A stretch of DNA of 27,980 bases from a virus: positions 1 through 27,980 of the IMG/VR virus record IMGVR_UViG_3300006928_000054. One strand, 5' to 3'. The notes under the pieces are model-generated. The model saw only the letters and a list, made by a program, of their open reading frames with translations. It was not told the DNA's origin and made no database searches. Below are positions 1 through 10,200 of this stretch, piece after piece. The translations under genes were made by a program, and so were the position numbers. The number at the start of each line of letters is the position of its first letter. Within the stretch, counting starts at the first letter, position 1.

Positions 1-2679
1 GTTAAGTTTGATACTGGAGCAATATCACTGAAATGTTCTAGAGATTGGTATCGTACCACTCATGCATATCCTCGTGTATCAGATCCTATTCATGGTAAGT
101 GGGTATCTATTGCAAGCACTACTGTCAATACATTTGCGGTAGATGTTGGTGCAACTGGTCCTAATGATCAATTTGCACATACCTTTGATAGTGCAACAAC
201 AGGTGGTATTAAGAAACAGACTGGATATATTACTCTTCAAGTCGGTGTTTCAACTGACACAACTGAGCATCGTTATGACATTGGTGCAGGACATGAGGCA
301 ACTAACGCAGTAGTCTCTGGCGGTAACCATACTCATAGATTCCTCAATGCTACTACTGGTGCAATTCAGTATGGTGGCAATTACGCTCATTCCTTTGTAA
401 GTGCCGCAGCAAGTTCACTTTATATTGATTCTTGGTCTGGTGCTGCTCTAACTCCAACAAACGCAGTATATAATCCTGGTACAGGTGTTCTACAATTTAC
501 TGCTGCTAATCATGGATTAGTAAAACCTGAGAACTTCAAGTTAGCAGGTATTGGAGTTACATGTACATATGGATCTAAGACTTATCCTAGCGGTGTTCAA
601 GGTTACTATTACACTGTAAGGTCTGTAGGAACTACTACATCCTTTACAACATTCGTTGGTGTATCTACACTAGCACATCCTTATACAGGTGGTGGTACAG
701 TAAGAGTTGGTTTAACAACTAACATTTACCCTGATTATGATCAGACATTAGATATAACTGGTATTGTTTCAACTAGAACATTTAAGATTAACGCTGGTAT
801 TAGTACTATTCACCACTCTTATCATAGTGGTGGTACTGTTGCTCCTTGGCATAATTTGACATTTGGTTCTGGGTATAAGACAACTCTTGGAACAATTGAT
901 TCTATATGTGCTCATGATACTGTAGGAAGTGGGGAAACCATTACCGCAATTGTTGGTGCTGGTGGATCCCTAATCTTTAATGTATCTAATGGTGGTACTG
1001 GATTTACTGAAAATGCTACTATTAAAGCACCACAACCAAATGGTGAGTATCTAAGTATTCAAGGTAGTTACAGAGAAGGACTTGGCAATACTACAACTAC
1101 TGGTGTTGGTTGTTCGATAACAGTTGATATCATAGGAGTAAGCACTAGTTTCATTGGACTATCAACATCTCCAGAATTTAAACTATTTGAAGTTCAAAGA
1201 TGGAATTTCTCAAAACTTGGATATGGATTTAAGATAGGAGATAAGTTTAATCTTGTTGGATTATCAACTGATCCTGATGCTGGTGATGACTTTGAACCAT
1301 TTGAAATTGAAGTACTTGATATCTTTAGTGATGATATCGCATCATGGCAGTTTGGTAATATTGATTATATTGATAATATCAAGGCATATCAAGATGGTGC
1401 TAGAACAAGATATCCACTCTATTATCAAGAGCAACTAATAAGTTTTGAAATTGATAATAATGATATTGATTCTAGACAAATTGATTTAGCACCAGTTCTT
1501 TTAATATTTGTCAATGGTGTTCTTCAAGAACCTAATAAGCATTATACATTTAATGGAGGAACATCAGTTTCCTTTGAAACACCTCCTACTGTAAATGATG
1601 ATGTGTTTATCTTCTTCTATAGAGGAACAGTTGGAACTGATAGTGCTTTATTTGATGTTAATGAATTAATTAAGGTTGGTGATGATTTAGAACTATTCAA
1701 GAGTTCTGAAATAGAATTAAATAGGGTTGCTAAGGATAACACCAATTTCGCACAACAAGAACCAAGAATAGTTGTTAATGTAACTACAGCATCTGTTGTA
1801 GAAACACCATTCTATCAAGGTGCTGGTGTTAATAATGATAACTATAAACCACTTAGATGGAATAAGCAAAAAGTTGATAGAGTATTTGGTGGAGCAATAG
1901 TGTCTAAAGCAAGAGATTCTCTTGAAGCACAGATTACTCCTACAGTAAATATTATTGCTGGTGTTGCTGCTACTGACACTTTCGTATTTGTTGATCATAC
2001 CGAAAACTTCAGAGATCTTGATGGATTATTGAATGATCCATTTGGACTTTATATTTACGGTGTTGGTATTGGTACAACTGCACAAGCAGGTGTTAACTGG
2101 GAGATTTGGAATGATGTAGATCCTTTGGATGAAGATGTTCAAGGATACATTGGTGTTGTTACTGGTATTACTACTTCTGCTGGTATTGGTACTGATCTTG
2201 GACTTGTTATTCAATTGGATACTAACAACTTAGTTAATTCCGAAAATTCATCTTATGTGACTGGATTCTCAACTGGATATCCATTCAAACTTTATAATAC
2301 AGGAATAACACCTGCAGCAGGTGTGATAACAAGTGTTGATGCACATGATTCCGATCCTATCGGTATTAGTACATTTGAACTTGATAATATATACTATGCT
2401 CATGCATTATCATGGGATGGAAGTGCTAGAACAGGTGTTATCACATGTAACATCCATTCTGGAACTGATATTACAGGATTAGTTGGTGTTGGATCAACTG
2501 CAAATCCTACTGCATTGATTACATGGGGTAAATTCTCTAATACCCAAAGAGATCAAGCCCGTCCGATTACTTTTAGCACTAAAGGACTTCAGTATAATCC
2601 TGATTTGGACAATTATCCAATCGCTAAGAGGATCAATACTGGTCTCAGGTACACAGGAGCACTTGGAAAAACCTTATAA
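1..2679 (+). CDS. Large virion structural protein, C-terminal part (baseplate, T4 gene 7 position)
   Basis: The frame is open from base 1, so the start lies outside the window; the first in-frame ATG at 856 is internal. At least 892 residues are present. It directly precedes gp8, the place of the T4 wedge initiator gp7, so a baseplate role is inferred from position. I cannot show homology to T4 gp7. The visible protein is rich in Gly, Thr, Val and Asn, with short beta-type repeats. Early histidine motifs (FAHTF, THRF, YAHSF) and an AYPR...DP module recall repeats of marine myovirus structural proteins. A GGTGF segment followed by a beta stretch (about 990-1130) resembles modules in gp8 and gp14. 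No catalytic motif or membrane segment is seen. The stop codon overlaps a late-promoter octamer serving gp8. Alternatively it is a separate fibre-like protein rather than gp7. Confidence 0.75.
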   Translation, partial: VKFDTGAISLKCSRDWYRTTHAYPRVSDPIHGKWVSIASTTVNTFAVDVGATGPNDQFAHTFDSATTGGIKKQTGYITLQVGVSTDTTEHRYDIGAGHEATNAVVSGGNHTHRFLNATTGAIQYGGNYAHSFVSAAASSLYIDSWSGAALTPTNAVYNPGTGVLQFTAANHGLVKPENFKLAGIGVTCTYGSKTYPSGVQGYYYTVRSVGTTTSFTTFVGVSTLAHPYTGGGTVRVGLTTNIYPDYDQTLDITGIVSTRTFKINAGISTIHHSYHSGGTVAPWHNLTFGSGYKTTLGTIDSICAHDTVGSGETITAIVGAGGSLIFNVSNGGTGFTENATIKAPQPNGEYLSIQGSYREGLGNTTTTGVGCSITVDIIGVSTSFIGLSTSPEFKLFEVQRWNFSKLGYGFKIGDKFNLVGLSTDPDAGDDFEPFEIEVLDIFSDDIASWQFGNIDYIDNIKAYQDGARTRYPLYYQEQLISFEIDNNDIDSRQIDLAPVLLIFVNGVLQEPNKHYTFNGGTSVSFETPPTVNDDVFIFFYRGTVGTDSALFDVNELIKVGDDLELFKSSEIELNRVAKDNTNFAQQEPRIVVNVTTASVVETPFYQGAGVNNDNYKPLRWNKQKVDRVFGGAIVSKARDSLEAQITPTVNIIAGVAATDTFVFVDHTENFRDLDGLLNDPFGLYIYGVGIGTTAQAGVNWEIWNDVDPLDEDVQGYIGVVTGITTSAGIGTDLGLVIQLDTNNLVNSENSSYVTGFSTGYPFKLYNTGITPAAGVITSVDAHDSDPIGISTFELDNIYYAHALSWDGSARTGVITCNIHSGTDITGLVGVGSTANPTALITWGKFSNTQRDQARPITFSTKGLQYNPDLDNYPIAKRINTGLRYTGALGKTL

Positions 2680-2682
2680 ATA
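2675..2682 (+). promoter_or_regulatory. T4-type late promoter TATAAATA upstream of gp8
   Basis: An exact match to the T4 late-promoter octamer TATAAATA overlaps the stop codon of the upstream gene, 34 bases before the gp8 ATG. In T4 this element is read by the phage sigma gp55 with clamp-dependent activation. The position suits a late transcript for gp8 and the genes after it. The gap 2680-2716 holds no other gene and only a weak ribosome binding site. Confidence 0.7.
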
Positions 2683-2716
2683 CAAAAAAAGTTTGCACTC
2701 TCATTAAACGATAGTA

Positions 2717-4288
2717 ATGTCAGCAATTATAACAGATCAATTTAGGATCATAAACGCTAATAATTTCATGGATGATATTACTAGCGGTAATAATTCATAC
2801 TACTCGTTTTTGGGATTGGCCAATCCAACCATTTCTGGATTTGGTAGAACTGACACTTGGAACAGCACTACTGTTGAACCACCTTCACCCATTGATAGTA
2901 TCAATTACAATAACCATGTGTATGATACTATGTTATTTGGAAGGAAGATCTTTCCTGGTGATGTAAGAAGATTGGTTAGAAAAATTACTTGGACTAAAGG
3001 TACATCATATGATATGTACCGACATGACTATAGTACTAACAATCGCTCTTTAGTTTCTAACTCTAGTAGATTATATTCATCCAACTATTATGTGATGAAT
3101 AGAGACTATAGAGTTTATATTTGTATTAATAATGGTGCTGCTGGTATTTCAACTATTGCTAGTGCATCTTTAGACGAACCAAGTTTTACTGATCTTGAAC
3201 CAGCTACTGCTGGTGTTAGTGGTGATGGATATCTATGGAAGTATCTGTTTACAGTTCCTCCTGCAGATATCGTAAAATTTGACTCTACTGAGTATATTGC
3301 GGTTCCTAATGAGTGGGAGTCATCCACTGAGTCTGACATTAAAGTTGTTAGAGACAATGGTGATTCACAATCAAATAATAACCAAATTAAAGTAGTATCT
3401 ATTGATGAGGCTGGAACAGGATATAATTTCCTATCTAGTCCTATTGAAGTTGACATTGTTGGAGATGGTAGTGGTGGAAAATGTAGAGTATTGACCAATA
3501 CCCAAGGTCAAATTATTTCTGCACAAGTCACTAGTGGTGGTAAAGATTATAGTTATGCTCGTGTTGATCTTTCTTCGATCAATGGTTCTGCTACTAAATT
3601 TGCCAAATTGACACCTATAATTCCACCTGCAAGTGGACATGGGTTTAATGTGTATAAAGAACTTGGAACTGATAAGGTTCTAATTTATACTCGTTTTGAT
3701 GCATCATCATATGATTTTGCTTCTGATACTGTATTTGCACAAGTTGGATTAGTTAGAAATCCAACCGCAATTGGTGTAGCAGGAACAAATTATTTACAGA
3801 CCTCTGAATTTTCTGCTTTAAAGGCATTTAAATTCTCAGGTAATACATCCCAAGCACTTGGGATAGGAACACAAATTGAGCAAAATATTTCTGGAGTGGG
3901 TACTGCCAGAGGATATGTTGCGTCTTATGATATTGATACTAGAGTTATTAAGTACTTCCAAGATAGAAGTCTTTCTTATAACCAATCAACTTTTGATCAG
4001 ACAGATAGTAAGCAAGTTTCCGCACAAGCTCCTGTCTTGAATTTCCAGTCAACTGGTGATGCTGTCACTAGTACTGCTTTCAGTGTCAATGTAGATACAA
4101 CCTTTAGTGGCATATCTACAACTACACCTGCAGGTAAGGTTGTTGATCTTGGAGTTCAGTTTACAAATGGTCTTGCTGATCCTGAAATAAATAGACGCAG
4201 TGGAGACATTATTTACCTTGATAATAGACCATCTATTACAAGGAACTTGAGACAAAAAGAAGACATTAAAATCGTATTAGAATTCTAA
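2717..4288 (+). CDS. gp8: Baseplate wedge protein gp8
   Basis: This 523-residue protein matches T4 gp8 at both ends. Near the N-terminus there is a FGR..W motif followed by a PP.P.DS stretch. In the middle, GDGYLWKYLFTVPP is followed by a YI.VP motif, the T4 equivalents being GDGYVWEYLFEIPP and EYIVVP. The C-terminus has RRSGDIIYLDNRPSI and ends in an acidic-hydrophobic strand (KIVLEF), like T4 RHSGEMIYMENRPPI and ILFTF. Gp8 is a dimeric wedge component joining gp7 and gp10 in the baseplate. It is longer than T4 gp8 (334 residues). Part of the extra length is a beta module near residues 235-290 (TGYNFLSSP, then SGGKDYSYA) that also occurs in other virion proteins here. The next gene starts four bases after the stop. 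Confidence 0.95.
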   Translation: MSAIITDQFRIINANNFMDDITSGNNSYYSFLGLANPTISGFGRTDTWNSTTVEPPSPIDSINYNNHVYDTMLFGRKIFPGDVRRLVRKITWTKGTSYDMYRHDYSTNNRSLVSNSSRLYSSNYYVMNRDYRVYICINNGAAGISTIASASLDEPSFTDLEPATAGVSGDGYLWKYLFTVPPADIVKFDSTEYIAVPNEWESSTESDIKVVRDNGDSQSNNNQIKVVSIDEAGTGYNFLSSPIEVDIVGDGSGGKCRVLTNTQGQIISAQVTSGGKDYSYARVDLSSINGSATKFAKLTPIIPPASGHGFNVYKELGTDKVLIYTRFDASSYDFASDTVFAQVGLVRNPTAIGVAGTNYLQTSEFSALKAFKFSGNTSQALGIGTQIEQNISGVGTARGYVASYDIDTRVIKYFQDRSLSYNQSTFDQTDSKQVSAQAPVLNFQSTGDAVTSTAFSVNVDTTFSGISTTTPAGKVVDLGVQFTNGLADPEINRRSGDIIYLDNRPSITRNLRQKEDIKIVLEF

Positions 4289-4292
4289 AAAA

Positions 4293-7200
4293 ATGCCACA
4301 ACAGACTAACCTGAATATAAGTCCTTATTACGACGACTTTGACAGGACAGACAATTACCATAGAGTTCTATTCAAGCCAGGATATCCTGTCCAAGCTCGT
4401 GAATTGACTAATTTACAGTCAATCATGCAGAATCAGGTTGAACAGTTTGGTAGTCATATTTTTAAAGAAGGGTCTGTTGTAGTTCCTGGTGCTTGCCATT
4501 ATGATGGGCAGTACTTTTGTGTTAAGTTAGATCCTACACATTTAGGAACAGATATTGAAGTATATTTGCAAGATATTGTTGGTAAAAGAATTAAAGGAGA
4601 AACATCTGATGTAACAGCATTAGTAGTTAATTATATCACATCTGAAACTTCTACCGAAAATCATCCAACTCTTTATATAAAGTATTTGCGTCCAGGTCCA
4701 AGTGGAGATTTCCAGTACTTTGAAAATTCTGAAAATCTATTATTAGAAGAACAAGTTACTTATGGGAATACCACTTTAGGTGAAGGGTCATCATTTGCTT
4801 CAACTATTTCTATAGATGCATCAACAATTGGTACTTCTGCTAGTATTGGAGATGGTGTTTATTTTGTAAGAGGTGCTTTTGTAAGGGTTAATCAACAAAC
4901 AATAATTTTAGAACAATACCATAATGCTCCATTCTATAGGATTGGATTGCAAGTAGTAGAAAAGGCAGTTAATGCTAAAGAAGATCCAAAATTATATGAT
5001 AATGCAAAGGGATATTCCAACTATGCTGCTCCAGGTGCAGATAGATTAAAAATAGAACTTGTACTTACTAAGAAAGAAACTGAAGAAAAAGATGATACTG
5101 ATTTCATCGAATTGATGAGAGTCAGAGCAGGTAGAATTGAAACATGGGAAAAGAGAGATCCCCAATATAATATGATAAGGGATTATATTGCTAAAAGAAC
5201 ACATGATGAATCTGGGGATTATACTGTAAGTCCATTCTTTGTTAATGTTAGAAACAGTTTAAATGATAGAAAGGGTAATGATGGTTTGTTTTATGCTAAC
5301 GAACCGACTGTAGAAGGAAATACCCCTAATGATGATTTAGCATGTGTTAAGATATCACCAGGAACAGCATATATTAAAGGATATGAATTTAAGACTTTTG
5401 GTACAACTGTAGATGTATTAAAACCCAGAACAACTCAAGAAGAGTTTAATAGAGAATCTTTTGCTCTTCAAATGGGTAATAGTGTTACAGTTAATAATGT
5501 TTCTGGTATTACTACATTTAGAAATACTATTGATCTTCAATTAGCAGATGCTACTGGTTCTGGTAAAACTAAAATTGGTGAAGCAAAAGTATATAATTTT
5601 GGTTTAGTTGATGCTAAGTATGAAGATGCTGCAACTGATTTTGATCTATTTTTATACGATGTTCAAACATATACTACATTAGATCTAAATGACTATGTTT
5701 CTAGTAATGAAGTAAATGCATCTGCTTATCTTAGAGGAAATCAAAGTGGAGCAACTGCATACGCTGTAAATGCTGGTGCTGGATCTAGTACTCTTACAAT
5801 AACTCAAACATCTGGTGTGTTTCAACCAGGAGAGCAGATAATTGTAAATGGTAAGGAAGAGAATGTATCTAGAACTGTTGAGAAGGTAATTACTTATGAT
5901 ATGAATGATGTTACTAGTTTTGCACAATCTGGTAATTCATTCACTGCTGATAAAAAGTTATATGGTAAAGTTCCATTTGGATTTAATGCTACTGATCAGG
6001 TAAGAATAACAACTGGTGGTGTAGTTACTTCTCCAGGAAGAACCTTTGAAAGGTTCCAACCAGGTGATATTATTAGATATCAGATACCAGGTAATAGTAG
6101 GATTCAACAGAATGTAGTTGAAGTAGTTGCTAATACTGGTGCTAATATGACAGTTAGAGCAATCTCTTCTGTCACTAATTTGTATAATGGTGCTCTTCCA
6201 GGTTCTACCTATGAAGGTCAAATTAGAATAGGTGAACAGGATTTAGTTTCTAACGATGGTGGTGGGTTGTATTTAAGACTTCCTGCTACTAATGTTGCTG
6301 ATATAGACTTTACTGGATCTGAGATGATTTTCTCAGAACAAGTAACTGGTGAATCTACAGATGCTAATGGTGTTCTTGTAGTTAGTACAAGTTCTATTGA
6401 TATAGATGATATTAATTTTGTAGCATTTGATCAAGAACGATATCAAGTACAATATTCTAATGGTAATATTGCTGAAATTGATCAATCTCAAGTTGAGGTT
6501 GCTACAAATACTTTAACTATTAATGGTCTTAATTTTAATCAATCAGGTATTAGAGTTAATGTTACTGTATCCAAAAAGAATATTAAGAGTAAAGTTAAGT
6601 CTTATCTTAAGAGTCAGACAACTGAGATCATATATTCAAACAATTCTGGATCAGGAACTAATGCTAGTTCTACATTAAATGATGGATTAACTTCTAAGCA
6701 ATTATATGGAACTAGAGTTCAAGACGAGCATATTTGTTTAAATCATCCAGATGTAAGTGAAGTTGTAGCAGTATATGAATCATTAGATAATAATGCCCCT
6801 ATTTTTGATAAGTTAATCTTTACATCTACTGATTCTATATTATCAGAAGCTATAGTTGGTGAAGATATATTAGGAGCAACAACAAATGCTGTAGCAAGAG
6901 TTGTTTCTGTTGATGCTGGTAGTAGTTCTATAAGTGTTGTTTATAGAACAGCAGACAAGTTTAATCTTCTAGAAGAACTTAATTTCCAAGATTCTAATAC
7001 ATCATCCATTCTTCAGGCAGTGAGTCCTGGAAAATATAGAGATGTTACAGATTTATTTGTATTAGATTCTGGACAAAGAGAGCAGTATTATGATTATTCT
7101 AGATTGGTAAGATTTGATAATAGTTATATTCCATCTAGAAAATTATCTATTGTATTTGATAGATATGAAATCCCATCTGCTGATACTGGAGATATATTTA

Positions 7201-10200
7201 CAGTTAATAGTTATGATGCCGAAAGATTTAATCATGACATTCCTTTAATAGGAATGAATAAAGTAAGAGCAACTGACACTTTAGATTTTAGACCTAGAGT
7301 ATCAGAGTATAGTCCTGCATCTGCTTCTTTTTCACCTTTCTACCAATCAAGTAGAATATTTAACGATGAACCTAAAAGGATAACAACTCCTAATGAATCA
7401 GCAGAATTTGGATTCAAAAATTACTTAGGTAGAATTGATAAGTTAATTATGAAGACTGCTGGTAATGTAGTTGTATCTAAAGGAACTCCATCAAATAATC
7501 CAAAACCACCTGCTGATGAATTAGATGGAATGACTATTGCAGTCATTACTATGCCAGCATATCTTTATGATATTAATGATTCTGCAGTTTATTTAATGGA
7601 TAATCGCCGATACACAATGCGTGATATTGGTAGAATTGAAGATCGTGTAGGAAATTTAGAAAAGGTTACTTCATTATCTTTACTTGAGCAAAAGGTTGCT
7701 ACTTTACAAGTTAAAGATGCAGACGGACTTGATAGATTTAAGAGTGGTTTCTTTGCAGATTCATTTAAATCATCTGATTTTGTTGATGTTTCATCTCCAA
7801 TAGATGTTGATGTTGATAAGGGAGAATTAAGACCTCTTAATGATCTTAGTTCTGTTGATATGCAGTTGTTGCCTTCTACGCAACTACCACCAGAAGAATT
7901 AGATTTATCGCAAGATTTTGCACTTCTGGATAACAATACCAGAAAGACTGGTAGAATGATTACTCTTAATTATGAAGAAGAAGTATTTGTTAGTCAGGAT
8001 TTTGCTACTAGAGTTAATAACTTAAACCCATTCCTTGTTCATAAATTTAAAGGTGATGTTACTCTAAACCCATCTAGTGATAACTGGATTAGTACTCGTA
8101 GATCTAGAACTTTACAAACACAGACCATTAGAAGAACTTCTTATGATACCAGATTATCAGTAAACAATATTGATGGTGGTTTTGGTGACGATGAGTTGAG
8201 GATGTCTGAAAGTAGTGGAGTAAGAAGTGTTGAAAGGGATGATATTAGATCAGAAAATACTTATATTGCTAGTGAAACTTTTGATCCTTGGTGTAGATCA
8301 AGGAATGTAGCATTTAATGTTCAGTGTTTAAGACCATTTAGTAGATATTTTATATTCTTTGATCAAGTAGGAACAGTTGATGTGGTTCCAAAAATTATTG
8401 GAATTACTAATGTAATTGGAGCATTTTCTGTTGGTGAAACTATTACTGCTTTAGTAGGTGGTGAAACCTTCAGATTTAGACTTTGTAGACCAGATCACAA
8501 AGAAGGTCCATTTGCAAATCCAACTAGAGTATTTGAACAGAATCCTTTAGATAGAAATGAGACTTTACCTACAGCATATTCTCAAGGTTCTACAGTTATC
8601 AATATTGACTGTAACGCTTTAGCAGCAGCTGCACAGGGAGATTTCTTTGGATTCCTTCCTATTGGAACTGTAATTGCAGGTGAAACTAGTGGTGCTCAAG
8701 CAACTATATCTAATGCTGGTGCTCAACAGGGTGCTGGTCTTGAATTAAGAACAGACGCATATGGTGATGTTTACGGTGCTGTATGGATAAGAGACCCAGA
8801 AAGGACACCAACACCATTAGCAAGGATTAGGTCTGGTGAAAGAGAATTTAAGGTTACATCAAGTTCTACTAATGCTACTGGACTAAGAGGTAGTACTTTA
8901 ATATCTTCTGGTGCTGCAACATACACTGCTGTAGGAACTACAAGAAATGTACAAACAGATGTTAGAGTTACTACTCTAGAAACTACGACGATTGAGAGAA
9001 ATTACGGACTGACCTTTGTTAACAGAAGGCCACCCCCACCTCATGAACCTCCTGCTCCAGATCCACCAGTAATCATCGTAATGCCTCCTCGGACGGTGAG
9101 AGTTCCTGGACCACCTGTACCGAATCCTATACCTGGACCACCAGTTCCTGGACCTCCAGTATTTGTTCCTGTACCAAACCCAATACCCAATCCTATACCT
9201 ACTCCTGTTCCTACACAGGAAGCAAATCAGGATGACCCATTGGCACAATCATTCATGGTTGACCAGTTTGGTGCATATGTAACTTCGGTTGATGTTTATT
9301 TTGCAACTATAGATACTGATCCTTCTCGACCTGCATTTGTGCAGTTGAGAGAGATGGAACTTGGTATTCCTAAGAAGGAGATTATCAATAAGGATGCTAT
9401 TGTATTCTTAAATTCTGCAGATATTCAAACATCAGTAGATGCTTCTATCCCCACGCATGTGACATTCCCGTCACCCGTGTATCTGAAACCAGCAACTGAA
9501 TATGCTTTCATTGTTGGTGCTCCTGCTAATGGATATGAGATCTTTACAGCAGAAATGGGACAGACGGCACTTAATGCTCAGAATCTTCCGACTGCTGCTG
9601 GTAGAGTTTATGCTAACCAATTCTTAGTTGGTAACATGTTCAAGTCCTCTAATGGTCGAACATGGACTCCATCTCAGTTTGAGGACTTAACATTTAAACT
9701 GTATCGAGCTAAATTCACTTCTGATGATGGTGTTATAACCTTCCAGAACCCTCCTCTTAGATCGAACAACGCAACATTACCACCATTGAATACAGATCCA
9801 ATACAGGCACTTCCTAAGAAGGCTGCTGTTGGATTTACGACAACTACAACTCCTGGTCATATAGGAACTGTATTTGTTCCTGGTAGAAAGGTTGGTGATA
9901 GTACTGCCACTTATCGATATGGTTATATCGAAGATAGGGGTGGTCCTGCAACAGGTGTTGTTGGAATCAATACAGGTGGACTCAATTATGGTACTCCACT
10001 TGCTGCTGTTAGAACCTTTAACATTACTGGTAAAGGTACTGGATTAAAACTTGGTGTAACAGTTGGTGCTGGTGCTTCCGCTATTACTGCAGCAACGATA
10101 TCTATTGCTGGTAATGGTTATAAAGTTGGAGATATGGTCGGTATTGTAACTGCTGATATGAGTGGTTCTGGTACTGGTGTTAGAATTGGTATTAACTCCA

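Noticed and set aside
856-2679. A gene beginning at ATG 856
   Set aside because: The same frame is open and of the same character back to base 1, so this ATG is internal to a larger gene.
4186-4193. AATAAATA within gp8 as a promoter for the DUF4815 gene
   Set aside because: It fits NATAAATA but is 100 bases inside a gene; such AT-rich octamers are expected by chance here. GATAAATA at 22075 in gp14 was set aside for the same reason.
6040-6056. Inverted repeat GAACCTTT/AAAGGTTC
   Set aside because: In the middle of the DUF4815 gene, short and without a U-run; most likely chance.
8976-9248. Minus-strand ORF of 90 residues
   Set aside because: It is the mirror of the proline-rich linker (Trp/Arg-rich reading of the opposite strand) and has no upstream signals.
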